A stretch of DNA of 64,000 bases, from positions 1 to 64,000 of the forward strand of contig CAZPOP010000017.1 of NCBI GenBank assembly GCA_964588305.1. The letters are read 5' to 3'. This document shows positions 27,601-35,800 of this stretch, piece by piece (positions within the stretch are counted from its first letter, which is position 1; each line of letters opens with the position of its first letter). Position numbers and translations under genes: made by a program. Source of the DNA: SM1-73 sp964588305. Lineage in GTDB: Bacteria; Zixibacteria; MSB-5A5; SM1-73. The notes below the pieces were generated by a model. The model was not told the origin of the DNA. It searched no databases and was given only the letters and a program-made list of their open reading frames with translations.

Positions 27601-27851
27601 AAGTATATGGCTACCTTGTCGCCGGATTTAAAACCACCCCAGAAATAAACAGGTGTCCAGTTGGTGTGCGACAGCACACAATAGTTTTCCTCGCCGGTTA
27701 GGGCCGGAGGTTTGAGAGGGATTATCTTGTCAGGGGGAATCGGAATCACCTTCCTGGTGGGCATCACCGCGGGCTGTTGAACTGTGGCTGAAGAAAAGGT
27801 GATCAGACTTAAGGCCAGGATGCCCAAAAAACATATTGATCTTTTGTTCAT
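24687..27851 (-). CDS. Large secreted protein with two C39-like domains, an internal dockerin-like insert and T9SS/FlgD-Ig tail (paralogue 2)
   Basis: 1054 residues. After a signal peptide and the shared N-terminal beta domain comes one C39-like domain (Cys264 in FCGPTAVANCLWW, His368 in GGHFVTMAGV). A cadherin/Ig-like linker (about 500-595) and a second C39-like domain follow (Cys632 in YCGPAAVANCLWW, His825 in GHFVTMAG). The second Cys-His distance is 193 residues against 104 elsewhere, because a dockerin-like unit with two calcium loops (GDLNQDGVTDTADL, DANDDGVLDSGDS) and a glycine/cysteine-rich stretch is inserted between them. The C-terminus is the FlgD-Ig/type IX sorting tail. It was probably formed by internal duplication of a paralogue-1-like gene. 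TTAGGGAG precedes the start. Confidence 0.82.
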   Translation of the reverse strand: MNKRSICFLGILALSLITFSSATVQQPAVMPTRKVIPIPPDKIIPLKPPALTGEENYCVLSHTNWTPVYFWGGFKSGDKVAIYFDPEDCGNPSNYPFQLTGVSLYLNDYSGSGQVDVRFSAEIVCPDICDGPGTEIWRSQLYHITTFYPDSVEISFPDTVCLDKPFFFNLEYMSGVSGSIPSVFFDTVTVDTCYQWLWSGQPAWSEWYEAWTPSVPGWVVLGISGYCGEEQTECGEWYWKPDTATAPSGMPDFDQNQEEWTAFCGPTAVANCLWWFDAVPQGTQPPQFIELLAGYFGTGPAGTDVDSIQAGLDSYFEDYLLPLKETTYWAPDFYEMEDSLKVCQDVILLLGFWWWDDDSAKWYREGGHFVTMAGVNSEKKEVAISDPDRDQCLLYSWWPGRVRTEEHLPWGGYDPTYHNDTQYVSHDAYICLLNPEFPSPASDLWELADYCYEPLIYFNKNVPERFRPVTRAAPEHLEYWRTEVEAAVMICPNPDANYPPQIEQPDFLEGNVDDAVEYTITGTDPDGDSIQNEASIDIQPGCGSDYFITRISGQGTSSGTWEITWYTDGCTPCDTHMVIHGLTDEDGAADYCTTWVHLVKPDSLWYWKPDTAHAPSGMPDFDQDQDEWIAYCGPAAVANCLWWYDAVPPGWTPPQLIDTLARYFQTDPDSGTHVDSMQAGLEQYFLDYAFALQESTFEMPDFLEMEDSLKKCQDIILLLGFWWYEGEPQQFIRGDLNQDGVTDTADLTYWLTGPPFPCDDAADANDDGVLDSGDSIALYDYIYMAGPDLPPPFPDCGVDPTSDALGCAGFPACPGGGTWHRERGHFVTMAGVCSESLKIALSDPDRDAAVEGGPGRVRPPWHPGAGLYPPELHNDSTYVSHDMYQSLLDNPFPSPGNPFWEIDYIWARGGFSGMNVPDKFRAATKAAPKDAMDVFVTEVEYAVMICPKPTAVEGEEEAALTPKDFELYQNFPNPFNAETLIKFDLRRPAEVSLAIYNVLGQKVKTFVKGRSQAGLQSIRWDGTDEKGNDLSTGIYFYQLKVGEVKETKRLVLLK

Positions 27852-28033
27852 GTTTTTGACTCCCTAAGTTCAAAATTCGAGGTAAGACTGGTCCTCAGCA
27901 ATGAGTTTAAGCTGTCATTCATCACCGGAGATCAACCCAAGTACGAAAGCATAGCTTAAGGCCCTGCTTCCTTTTTTGCTTGAAGTCCTGCCAAAAGTTG
28001 CCCAAGAATATCTTCATTTTACGTTTTCATTAT

Positions 28034-28062
28034 AATATATCAACGGGAAACTCGGAAGGCAA
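28034..28062 (-). promoter_or_regulatory. Promoter of C39-like paralogue 2
   Basis: Minus strand TTGCCT (28062-28057), 17-base spacer, TATATT (28039-28034). The flanking bases are recognisably related to the paralogue 1 promoter region. No gene lies in 27852-28174. Confidence 0.65.
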
Positions 28063-28174
28063 GGAATTTGTGGGTACAAGAGTTGAAAATCACGCATCTT
28101 TGCACTGGCCGACGAATTCATCACTAAGGTATGGGTGGAAGAAATCCTATCCGCACAGGGTCAATACCGCTTTT

Positions 28175-30058
28175 CTACTTCAACAAGACCATTCGTTTGG
28201 TCTGGGTGATCTGGCCAGCCATCAGTTGGTAGAAATAGATGCCTGAAGGTAAATCCTTGCCCTTTTCATTCTTTCCGTCCCAGCTTACAGTTTTGGCACC
28301 TGGCCGCTGGTACTCGTCGACCAACGTTCTGACCTTCTGCCCCAGAATGTTATACATTACCAGCGATACCGGGCAGGACTTGAATAAGGTATATTTGATC
28401 GTCGTTTCGCTGTTGAAAGGATTGGGATGGTTCTGGAATAGCTGGAAATCTTTGGGAGAGAAAACCTCCTCTTCTTCGTCCACGGCAGTGGACTTAGGAC
28501 AGATCATGACGGCATATTCCACGACCGCATGTACGGGTTCGGAAGGTTCATAGGAGTGAAAATACTCTGTTTGACCGGGCTGGAAGTTCTCTCCTTCGAA
28601 CCGGCTGAACAGAGAGGTAGTATCATCGGCATAGAAGTCCTTTATCCTCCAGAGGGTATCCAGGCTATCGCCATAATCGATAACAAACAAAGTGTCTGAG
28701 ACATAGATATCGTGAGACACATAGAGAGAATTGTTGTGAAGCGTATGATCGTCGGGATGAGAGGGGTGTCCCAGAGGGAAGAACCTTCCTTGCCAGGCAA
28801 GCTCCGCTCCATCCACCGCAGGATCGCTGAGTGCAACCCAGGATGACTCCGGGCAAGCACCTGCCAGGGTAACAGCATGGCCCCCGAAACGGTGCCAGGA
28901 ATCTTCGTAAAATTGCCAAAATCCCAAAATGAGAATGATGTTGTGATTCTTTTCCAATGAGTCAGCCGTCTCGCGAAAACTGGGTCGATGGCGGGTGTCC
29001 TGGCATAGAGAGAGTCCATATTCGCTGAAGCAACTGTCTAAGCCGCTCTGAATTGAATCCACTGAAGTTCCACTGTCCGGATCGGTGCCGAAGTAGGTGG
29101 ACAAAAGTCGGATGAGATCAGGAGGGTCCGTATCTTGGGGAACTTCATAGAACCACCATAAACAGTTTGCCACAGCAGTGGAAACGTCCAGAGCCGATGA
29201 ATCGCCGAACTGATACTGGTCAAAATCCGGCATCCCACTGGGAGCTTTGGAGGCGGTGGGTTTCCAATCCCAACAAGGGTTACAGTCAATAGAATTGGTG
29301 TAACCGATTGTTCGCATTATGGGACATCCTGGAATTGAAGCTCCGGGAGAAGATGGGCCCCAGAACTGGGACCATTCACAGTAGTTCCCATCATAAAGAA
29401 ACCAGGCCTCGCAGGTATTTGGAAAGTCGAGGACACTGTCGCTCATGACCAGGCTGGGAAATGGGGGATTGGTTTCACCGGTAAAGATGATCTCTAAAAA
29501 AAAGGAATCGGTCAGGCAGCAGGTCGAGCTTGGATTGGTGAGGGAATCTAAGTCCAAATTAATCGGCCTTCCCAGACTATCGTAACTGGAGTCAATGGGT
29601 ATGGTGAAGGTCTGGTGATACAAGAGAGTGCCGGGTTTTCCAAGATCAGGACAGAGGGTATCCAGAGTATCTACTTTCACCTGCCTAATGTTCACCCGAA
29701 TCTCGACCGGCCAGACGGCGGTAAGCCCACCTGCATAATCGTAAAGGTAAAGCCGCACGCCCGTTAGTTTGAAAGGATAGGGATTTGCTCCGGCGCACTT
29801 TTCCGGATTCATATATAAGGCGTAACCGTTGCCCGGAATTGTGTCAGGATAATACCAAGCCAGCGAGTCCTCATCATATTTAATCACACAAAAGCGTTCC
29901 CCGCTCACGCCAAAAGTACGGAGAGATTGCGGTACCCTTTCACCAGCAATCGGAATTGCTTTTATCTTTTGGGCATCAGAATCAGCGGAAGTATGATCTA
30001 TCCCGAAAGAAAGGAGAAATGCCAAAAGCGAAAAGAGAAATACTAGTTTTTTGCTCAT
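28175..30058 (-). CDS. Secreted C39-like protein lacking the catalytic cysteine, T9SS/FlgD-Ig tail (paralogue 3)
   Basis: 627 residues from ATG 30058 (ATG 30076 is an alternative); signal peptide MSKKLVFLFSLLAFLLSFG. Domain order is as in paralogue 1: beta domain, C39-like domain, FlgD-Ig/type IX tail (SGIYFYQLMAGQITQTKRM). In the catalytic block, YCGPTAVANC is replaced by LDVSTAVANC, so the expected nucleophile is Asp291. His394 (GGHAVTLAGA) and the following ALSDPAVDG are kept. The open frame is otherwise intact, so this looks like a pseudoenzyme retained for binding rather than a decayed gene. Confidence 0.82.
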   Translation of the reverse strand: MSKKLVFLFSLLAFLLSFGIDHTSADSDAQKIKAIPIAGERVPQSLRTFGVSGERFCVIKYDEDSLAWYYPDTIPGNGYALYMNPEKCAGANPYPFKLTGVRLYLYDYAGGLTAVWPVEIRVNIRQVKVDTLDTLCPDLGKPGTLLYHQTFTIPIDSSYDSLGRPINLDLDSLTNPSSTCCLTDSFFLEIIFTGETNPPFPSLVMSDSVLDFPNTCEAWFLYDGNYCEWSQFWGPSSPGASIPGCPIMRTIGYTNSIDCNPCWDWKPTASKAPSGMPDFDQYQFGDSSALDVSTAVANCLWWFYEVPQDTDPPDLIRLLSTYFGTDPDSGTSVDSIQSGLDSCFSEYGLSLCQDTRHRPSFRETADSLEKNHNIILILGFWQFYEDSWHRFGGHAVTLAGACPESSWVALSDPAVDGAELAWQGRFFPLGHPSHPDDHTLHNNSLYVSHDIYVSDTLFVIDYGDSLDTLWRIKDFYADDTTSLFSRFEGENFQPGQTEYFHSYEPSEPVHAVVEYAVMICPKSTAVDEEEEVFSPKDFQLFQNHPNPFNSETTIKYTLFKSCPVSLVMYNILGQKVRTLVDEYQRPGAKTVSWDGKNEKGKDLPSGIYFYQLMAGQITQTKRMVLLK

Positions 30059-30143
30059 TTCTTTTTGTGAGATCATCAATTATCAAAATCTATTTTCACT
30101 CTCTTCTTTGCGTTCGGAGGCGAATCACGGAGCTTGCCTAATG

Positions 30144-30172
30144 ATTATACAATCGTCCTCTTACAAAAACAA
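30144..30172 (-). promoter_or_regulatory. Promoter of C39-like paralogue 3
   Basis: Minus strand TTGTTT (30172-30167), 17-base spacer, perfect TATAAT (30149-30144), about 85 bases upstream of the start. Confidence 0.7.
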
Positions 30173-30346
30173 GGGATTTTCTGCGGTCGGTAAAAACAAA
30201 AATGAGATGGATCGTGACGAATAGTGCTGGTCGACAGGTTTTTCGGGTGGGGTAGTTCCTTCCGACGATAAGCCGATCTGCAAAAGGAAGCGGCTCAGGT
30301 TCCGGACAATGTAAAGTCAGAGAGAATCACTCAACACCTGTCTCTC

Positions 30347-30372
30347 AGGTCAAGCTGAAGCTTGACACTCCA
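30347..30372. repeat. Half-copy (D) of the 83-bp inverted-repeat family
   Basis: AGGTCAAGCTGAAGCTTGAC then ACTCCA, identical to the right end of copies A and C. No TGGAGTGT left end is seen within 200 bases upstream, so it is a truncated copy. Confidence 0.7.
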
Positions 30373-30404
30373 GCAAGGCTTTGCCCATCTGACTTTTTTT
30401 GGGT

Positions 30405-30455
30405 TTTTCCCCAATGGGAAAATACCCCGATCCTTATGTAGTGGAAGGGGGTATT
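30405..30455 (-). terminator. Possible terminator of the ParB-like gene
   Basis: AATACCCC (30421-30428) and GGGGTATT (30448-30455) form an 8-bp stem followed on the minus strand by TTTTCC. A second small hairpin follows (TTTTCCC around CAAT). The loop is long, so support is moderate. Confidence 0.4.
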
Positions 30456-30482
30456 GGGATGAAGAGCCAAAGAGGCGGTAGA

Positions 30483-31346
30483 TCATTCGTTGAAAAGAGT
30501 AACCGACTCCTGATAAAACTTCGCTTTCTTGGTTTTTATGCGATAAGCCAAAAGCTCTTTTAGAAATGAGTTCTTTTCGAAAAGCGGGGTGTTAGCACTC
30601 AGCACTGAGCAAGAAACCTCCAGTCCCAAGATTCTATTGGGAACAATGAATCTGGTCAGGCCAGAAGGAAGAAGTATGTCCTTTTGAACCAAATCCAGAA
30701 TCTCCCTTTTGTCAAACCGCGGAATCAGATTGATGGCGGAGCTCTTTTGGAAGTGATCAAATACCGAAAGGAGATGATTATCAGAATCCAAATAACATAT
30801 TTCGAATCTGCCGTTATAGGTGGCGATCAATTGATAAAGACTCTTCACCTTGTCCTCAAGTGTAAAGCTTCCGTCGTTGACCACGATTCCGCTCATGTCC
30901 TTGAAAAGAAAATAAGAAATGGTCTTTTGGTGCTTCAAAGCTTCTTTTCTCCACTTCAAAGGACAAGACGATACCTCCAACTTCAGGTCCTTTATCTTTT
31001 CGATGACCTCCTCTTTTTGGGCATCAAAGATGAGATGATTCCAGGAGGAAAGTTTTACCCTCTCATCTTCATAATTGACGCTCTGGACCAACACGTCCGG
31101 AATATTCAAAAGTTTCAAAGCGGAAACACGATTGACTCCATCCAAGACAAGCCACTTCTCGCCTTTCTCATGATCTGATTTCTTATCCTCCCCAGTGCTC
31201 ATATATCCCACCAGCACGGGGTTTTTCAAATGCCCGTCCCTTTTGATCTCTTCCGCCAGTCTCTGAGTTCTTTTGAAATCACAGGTCTCGTGAAATATCA
31301 GATCGTCCAAATGCAGGAACCTGAGCTCAAACAAATTCATGTGCAT
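30483..31346 (-). CDS. ParB/SbnI-like domain protein (orphan)
   Basis: 287 residues from ATG 31346 (GGAAG upstream); a GTG at 31400 would add 18 residues. The N-terminal block HLDDLIFHETCD, RLAEEIKRDGHLKNPVLVG, WLVLDGVNRVSALKLL is the ParB/sulfiredoxin-type fold. The following VLVQSVNYEDERVKLSSWNHL resembles the SbnI/SerK branch, which includes ADP- or ATP-dependent free-serine kinases, more than chromosome-partition ParB. There is no helix-turn-helix typical of ParB, and no parA or parS nearby. Catalytic function is an inference; a regulatory nucleotide-binding role is equally possible. Confidence 0.65.
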   Translation of the reverse strand: MHMNLFELRFLHLDDLIFHETCDFKRTQRLAEEIKRDGHLKNPVLVGYMSTGEDKKSDHEKGEKWLVLDGVNRVSALKLLNIPDVLVQSVNYEDERVKLSSWNHLIFDAQKEEVIEKIKDLKLEVSSCPLKWRKEALKHQKTISYFLFKDMSGIVVNDGSFTLEDKVKSLYQLIATYNGRFEICYLDSDNHLLSVFDHFQKSSAINLIPRFDKREILDLVQKDILLPSGLTRFIVPNRILGLEVSCSVLSANTPLFEKNSFLKELLAYRIKTKKAKFYQESVTLFNE

Positions 31347-31905
31347 TTCTTTTTCTTCCACCACTTGTGACTGATCCTCTCGTTTAAAAACGCTGTTCAC
31401 CTGAAGAGTTGAGCAAATTATATGCCACTGGAATGGATTTGGGCCACATCTGACTGAGCTTCTTTTGGCAGATTAAGTTATTATGGAATATGGAGTAGTC
31501 CAAAAGGCGCAGGGAGCTTAACCAGGGAGAAAAGATTTTGGCGCCAGGTGGCTGATCGACAACGGGGAAAGTATGCAAAGACATTCATACATCCTGCAAG
31601 TTTACAAGATGAAGGATTCTCTCTTGTTCACGAGATAACGATTCTGATTTGCTCTTCCATCTGTGTCCCTGCCGGATTCCCAATCGGACGACCGTAGAAC
31701 TTCTGTGGCGAGTTTGGAAGAGCCGATAATTGATGCTTCTCCCCTGGCTCTCTTCTTATGAGGTCAGGCCTGTTGCGGTACGGGTCGCTGCTTTCTGCGG
31801 GACCCTCCATTCTTGGATTTAGTGAAACAAAATACTGATAAGGCTGTCTAATGAGTAGTGATGAATATTAGAACGGACTAAGAAAATATGGGAGGATGAA
31901 AGATC
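31347..31905. other. 560-bp intergenic region before the ABC operon
   Basis: No gene, repeat or convincing promoter was recognised. Short open frames here have no coding character. A GCCGATAA at 31722 lacks a partner -35 element. Confidence 0.4.
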
Positions 31906-32778
31906 ATGGAACTATCAATTAGCAATCTTTGCAAGACCTATGCTAACGGCGTTGTAGCCTTGGACGACGTATCGTTAGATATTCCTACCGGACTCTTCGG
32001 CCTTCTGGGTCCCAACGGGGCTGGGAAATCCACCTTGATGCGAACAATTGCCACGTTGCAGGAAGCCGATTCCGGCGAGATAACGTTCGAAGGCATCGAT
32101 GTCCTGAGACAAAAGAGCGAAGTCAAGAAAGTGTTGGGTTACCTGCCCCAGAGTTTCGGATTCTATCCCAAAGATACAGGATACAATCTGCTGGATCATT
32201 TCACGCTACTAAAGGGTGTTAGAGACAAAAAAGAAAGGAAGGCGAAAGTCGAGGAACTCCTGAAGCGGGTGAATCTCTGGAACGAGCGGAAGCAGAAACT
32301 GGGCACTTATTCCAACGGAATGAGACAGCGCTTCGGTATCGCGCAGGCGCTTTTGGGAAATCCCAAACTCATCATTGTGGACGAGCCCACCGCCGGGCTG
32401 GACCCGGAGGAGCGGGTGCGTTTTCACAACCTGCTGAGTGAAATCGGCGAGAACGTTGTGGTCATTCTCTCGACACACATCGTTGACGACGTGAGCGATC
32501 TCTGCATAAATATGGCCATCATAGATGAGGGCAGAATCATACTGAAAGAGAACACGCTGGATGCCATGTCGCAACTAAAAGGAAAGATCTGGGAAAAGGA
32601 AATTCCGAAGGAGGATTTACCTGCGTACGAAGAAAAGTACGACGTGATATCGACTCGGCTGTTCGCGGGCAAGACATTCATCTACATCTACAGCAGTATA
32701 AATCCTGAAAACGGCTTTTCGTCCATCGAACCTTCGCTGGAGATTGCATACTTTTATCATTTGAACAAGGCGAACTAA
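31906..32778 (+). CDS. ABC transporter ATP-binding protein
   Basis: 290 residues. GGGAGG lies 13 bases before the ATG. Walker A LLGPNGAGKST is near residue 36, followed by a Q-loop in YLPQSFGFYP, a variant signature YSNGMRQRFG in place of LSGGQ, Walker B LIIVDEPTAGLDP, and the switch His in VILSTHIVDDV. It belongs to the ABC-2 type exporter group. It is the energy-coupling partner of the permease-peptidase fusion 82 bases downstream. Substrate unknown. Confidence 0.92.
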   Translation: MELSISNLCKTYANGVVALDDVSLDIPTGLFGLLGPNGAGKSTLMRTIATLQEADSGEITFEGIDVLRQKSEVKKVLGYLPQSFGFYPKDTGYNLLDHFTLLKGVRDKKERKAKVEELLKRVNLWNERKQKLGTYSNGMRQRFGIAQALLGNPKLIIVDEPTAGLDPEERVRFHNLLSEIGENVVVILSTHIVDDVSDLCINMAIIDEGRIILKENTLDAMSQLKGKIWEKEIPKEDLPAYEEKYDVISTRLFAGKTFIYIYSSINPENGFSSIEPSLEIAYFYHLNKAN

Positions 32779-32860
32779 AGCGATCCAAGATGCCTAAGGT
32801 ATACAAGACAGACCTTCAACATAAATAACTTCACTCACTTTCTACAAGAGGTCAATATCC

Positions 32861-35800
32861 ATGTTTTTTAATATTTATCTGAACGAATTCAAAAGAAACC
32901 TGAAAAGTCTTTCCTTTTACATCTTCACTGCTCTTCTGCTTTTCGGGGCATATATATTCGCATCCAATCTCAATCCGCAGTCATACTTGATGGGATTGAG
33001 CATCGGAAAGGAATGGCACAACGCGCCCCTCCTCATAGCCAAGCTGACGGCGCGGTTCAGCGTGGTGGGGGTGTTATTCGCCATGGTCATGGTGGGGCGT
33101 GCAGTGACCCGGGATTTCGCTATCGGGATCCACGACTTCTTCTTCACCCTTCCGATGAGCAAGGCTTCCTATCTGGGCGGGCGGTTTCTTGGCGGATTTG
33201 TGGCCAATATTCTTATCTATTGCGGCATCGCCCTGGGATTTGTGGCAGGCTGTCTGGTCATCGATCCCAGATATTACGGCCCGTTTGGCCTGTCGGCGTT
33301 CCTGCTTCCGGCAGTGGTCATATTGATTCCAAACCTGCTCTTTATCGGCAGCATCTTCTTCTCCCTGGCGACTTTGAGCCGAAAGATGGTGACGACCTAT
33401 CTGGCAGGCGTTGGATTCCTTATGATCTATGGCGCACTGCAGGGTGGCTTTACCGGTTGGGAAAACGATACCGCCAAGATCCTTTTGGACCCCTTTGGCA
33501 TCTCCGCACTGGGCATCCTGACCAAATACTGGACGGTGGCCGACATCAACGTCAACCAAATTCCACTGCAGGCTCCCCTCATATGGAACCGAATCATATG
33601 GATGGCAGTCAGTCTTAGCATTCTTTTCTACACCTGGAGACGCTTTCAGTTCGTTTCGGTCCTGGAAAAGAAAAAGGAAAAACGATTGGACACAGAACAG
33701 ATCGAATTCAAGGGTGTCCACGCGTTGGGACCGATCCGACCAACGATCATCGATGATGCTTTTTCTTTCCAACTGAAAAAGTGCTTCCACCTGGCCCTTA
33801 GAGAATTCAAAAGAATCGTTTTCCATCCGGCCTTCCTGATCCTGACCTTCATGGCTATGGGCGAGCTGGTCGTTAATTTTGCGTTAAATGCCGGCCCCAT
33901 GGGAGATAACGTTTACCCCCTCACTTCACGGTTTCTGGATCAGACCATGCACATCTGGATCTACATGATTCCGCTGACCATCTTGTTCGGCGGTGTAATC
34001 ATCTGGCGGGAACGAGACTATGAGTCCAACGAGTTCTACGATACCCTTCCGGTTCCGGACTGGCTGAGCTATCTCTCCAAGCTCTTCACCATGATGTCCA
34101 TTCAGCTTTTCTACGTCATCCTGGCCATGCTCACGGGGATCATCACGCAGGTGATCGGCTTCGGCTATACCGATATCGAATTGGGCCTGTACTTCAAGTA
34201 CCTGTTCGGCATAACCTTCCTTAAATTCTGGTTCTTGACCGTTATCGTCTTTTTCATTCACAACCTGGTCGGCAATAAAATTCTTGGTTTCTTCGTCTCC
34301 GCCCTTTTTGTAGCCGCCGATCTGATCATCTTCGAGGTTTTAAAGGCAGAGAATTTCCTGTTCCGATACGGTCAACTGCCTCCCTTCATCTATTCTAACC
34401 TAAACGGGTTCGGGCATTACGGCCCACTTTTAATCTGGTACTCGATCTACTGGCTTTCATTCGCTGGCATCCTCGGCGTCCTGACGTCACTTTTGTGGCG
34501 CCGCAGCGACGAAACCGCCCTGAAGTTCCGATTCAGGGTGGGCCTGCAGAAGCTGAACAGACGGTTTCATTGGGCATTGGCTATTCTGCTGGTCCTGTTT
34601 CTGGCAACGGGCGGGTACATCTCTTACAACAAGTACATTCTGAATCAATACACGTCAAGAAACGAGAGAAAGAGAATAAAGGCGGATTACGAAAAGAAAT
34701 ATACACAGTATAAGAACGCTCCGCAGCCCAGGATAACCGATGTCAACCTGGCCGTGGACATCTTCCCTGAGGAGAGAAAAGCCGACATTCAAGGATATTA
34801 CGTGTTGAGGAATAAGACCGATCAACCCATCAACGAGATCTATATCAACCTTTCGGACAGGTATATCACAAACGAGAACCGACTGGAATTGTCAAATCCG
34901 GCAACGCTCGCGCTTCATGGCAAAGAATACGGATTCCGCATACTCCAATTAGACACTCCTCTCGCTCCCGGTGAAGATGTTCGACTGGATTTCGAACTCA
35001 TTGCTCAAGCTGCGGGATTCACTGAGAATAATCCAAAAAGTGAGCTCGCCCGAAAGGGAACCTGTTTTCTTCTCACTTCGGACTCACCCGACTACTTTCC
35101 GCTCGTCGGGTACATCCAGAACCTGGAGCTTGAAAAGGAAAGAGATCGGGAGAAGTTCGGTCTTTCGAAACAACCCAAGAGTCCCCCCTTGGAGATGGCA
35201 AATAAGTCAATCTGCGAGCTCCGGTTCGACCTGGCTGAATATGAGGCGGTTATCAGCACGAGCAGTCCCCAGAAGGTCGTTTCTAACGGGAACCTCATTC
35301 GCCAATGGACGGAGAATGGTAGAAGCTATTTCCATTACAAGTCCGAAGGTCCGATGGCTACTGAGCTTGTGTTTGCTTCCTCGGAATACGAAGTGGCAAG
35401 AGACGAATATGAAAGTATCAAGATCGAGGTTTATTATGATAAGAAACATCCTGATAACGTGCAGCGCATGATCAAGGGCGTGAAGCGATCCTTCGATTAC
35501 TGCACCAAGAGTTTCTGTCCCTTCCCCTATCGATTCGTCCGAATCGCTCAAATACCTAACTATGTTCACTTTGGGGCGCGTTCCCAGCCCACACTCTTTA
35601 CCTGGAGGGAGGATGCCGGGTTCATCAGCAACCTGGAAGACACCGGAGAAATCGACATGGTGTTCGGCGTCTGTACGCACGAGATGGCCCATCAATGGTG
35701 GGCGTATATAGTCAAGCCGGCGGAAGCCGAAGGTGCCGAAATGCTGACCGAGACCATGGCCCAGTATGTTGAGGTCATGTGTTTGGAAAAGGAATACGGG

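Noticed and set aside
30483..31400. Chromosome partition locus (ParB)
   Set aside because: No parA, no parS-like palindrome cluster and no partition-type helix-turn-helix; the sequence is closer to the SbnI/SerK branch.
31722..31729. GCCGATAA as a further sigma28 -10 box
   Set aside because: The -35 position holds CTGTGGCG rather than TAAAG, so it does not fit the promoter pattern.
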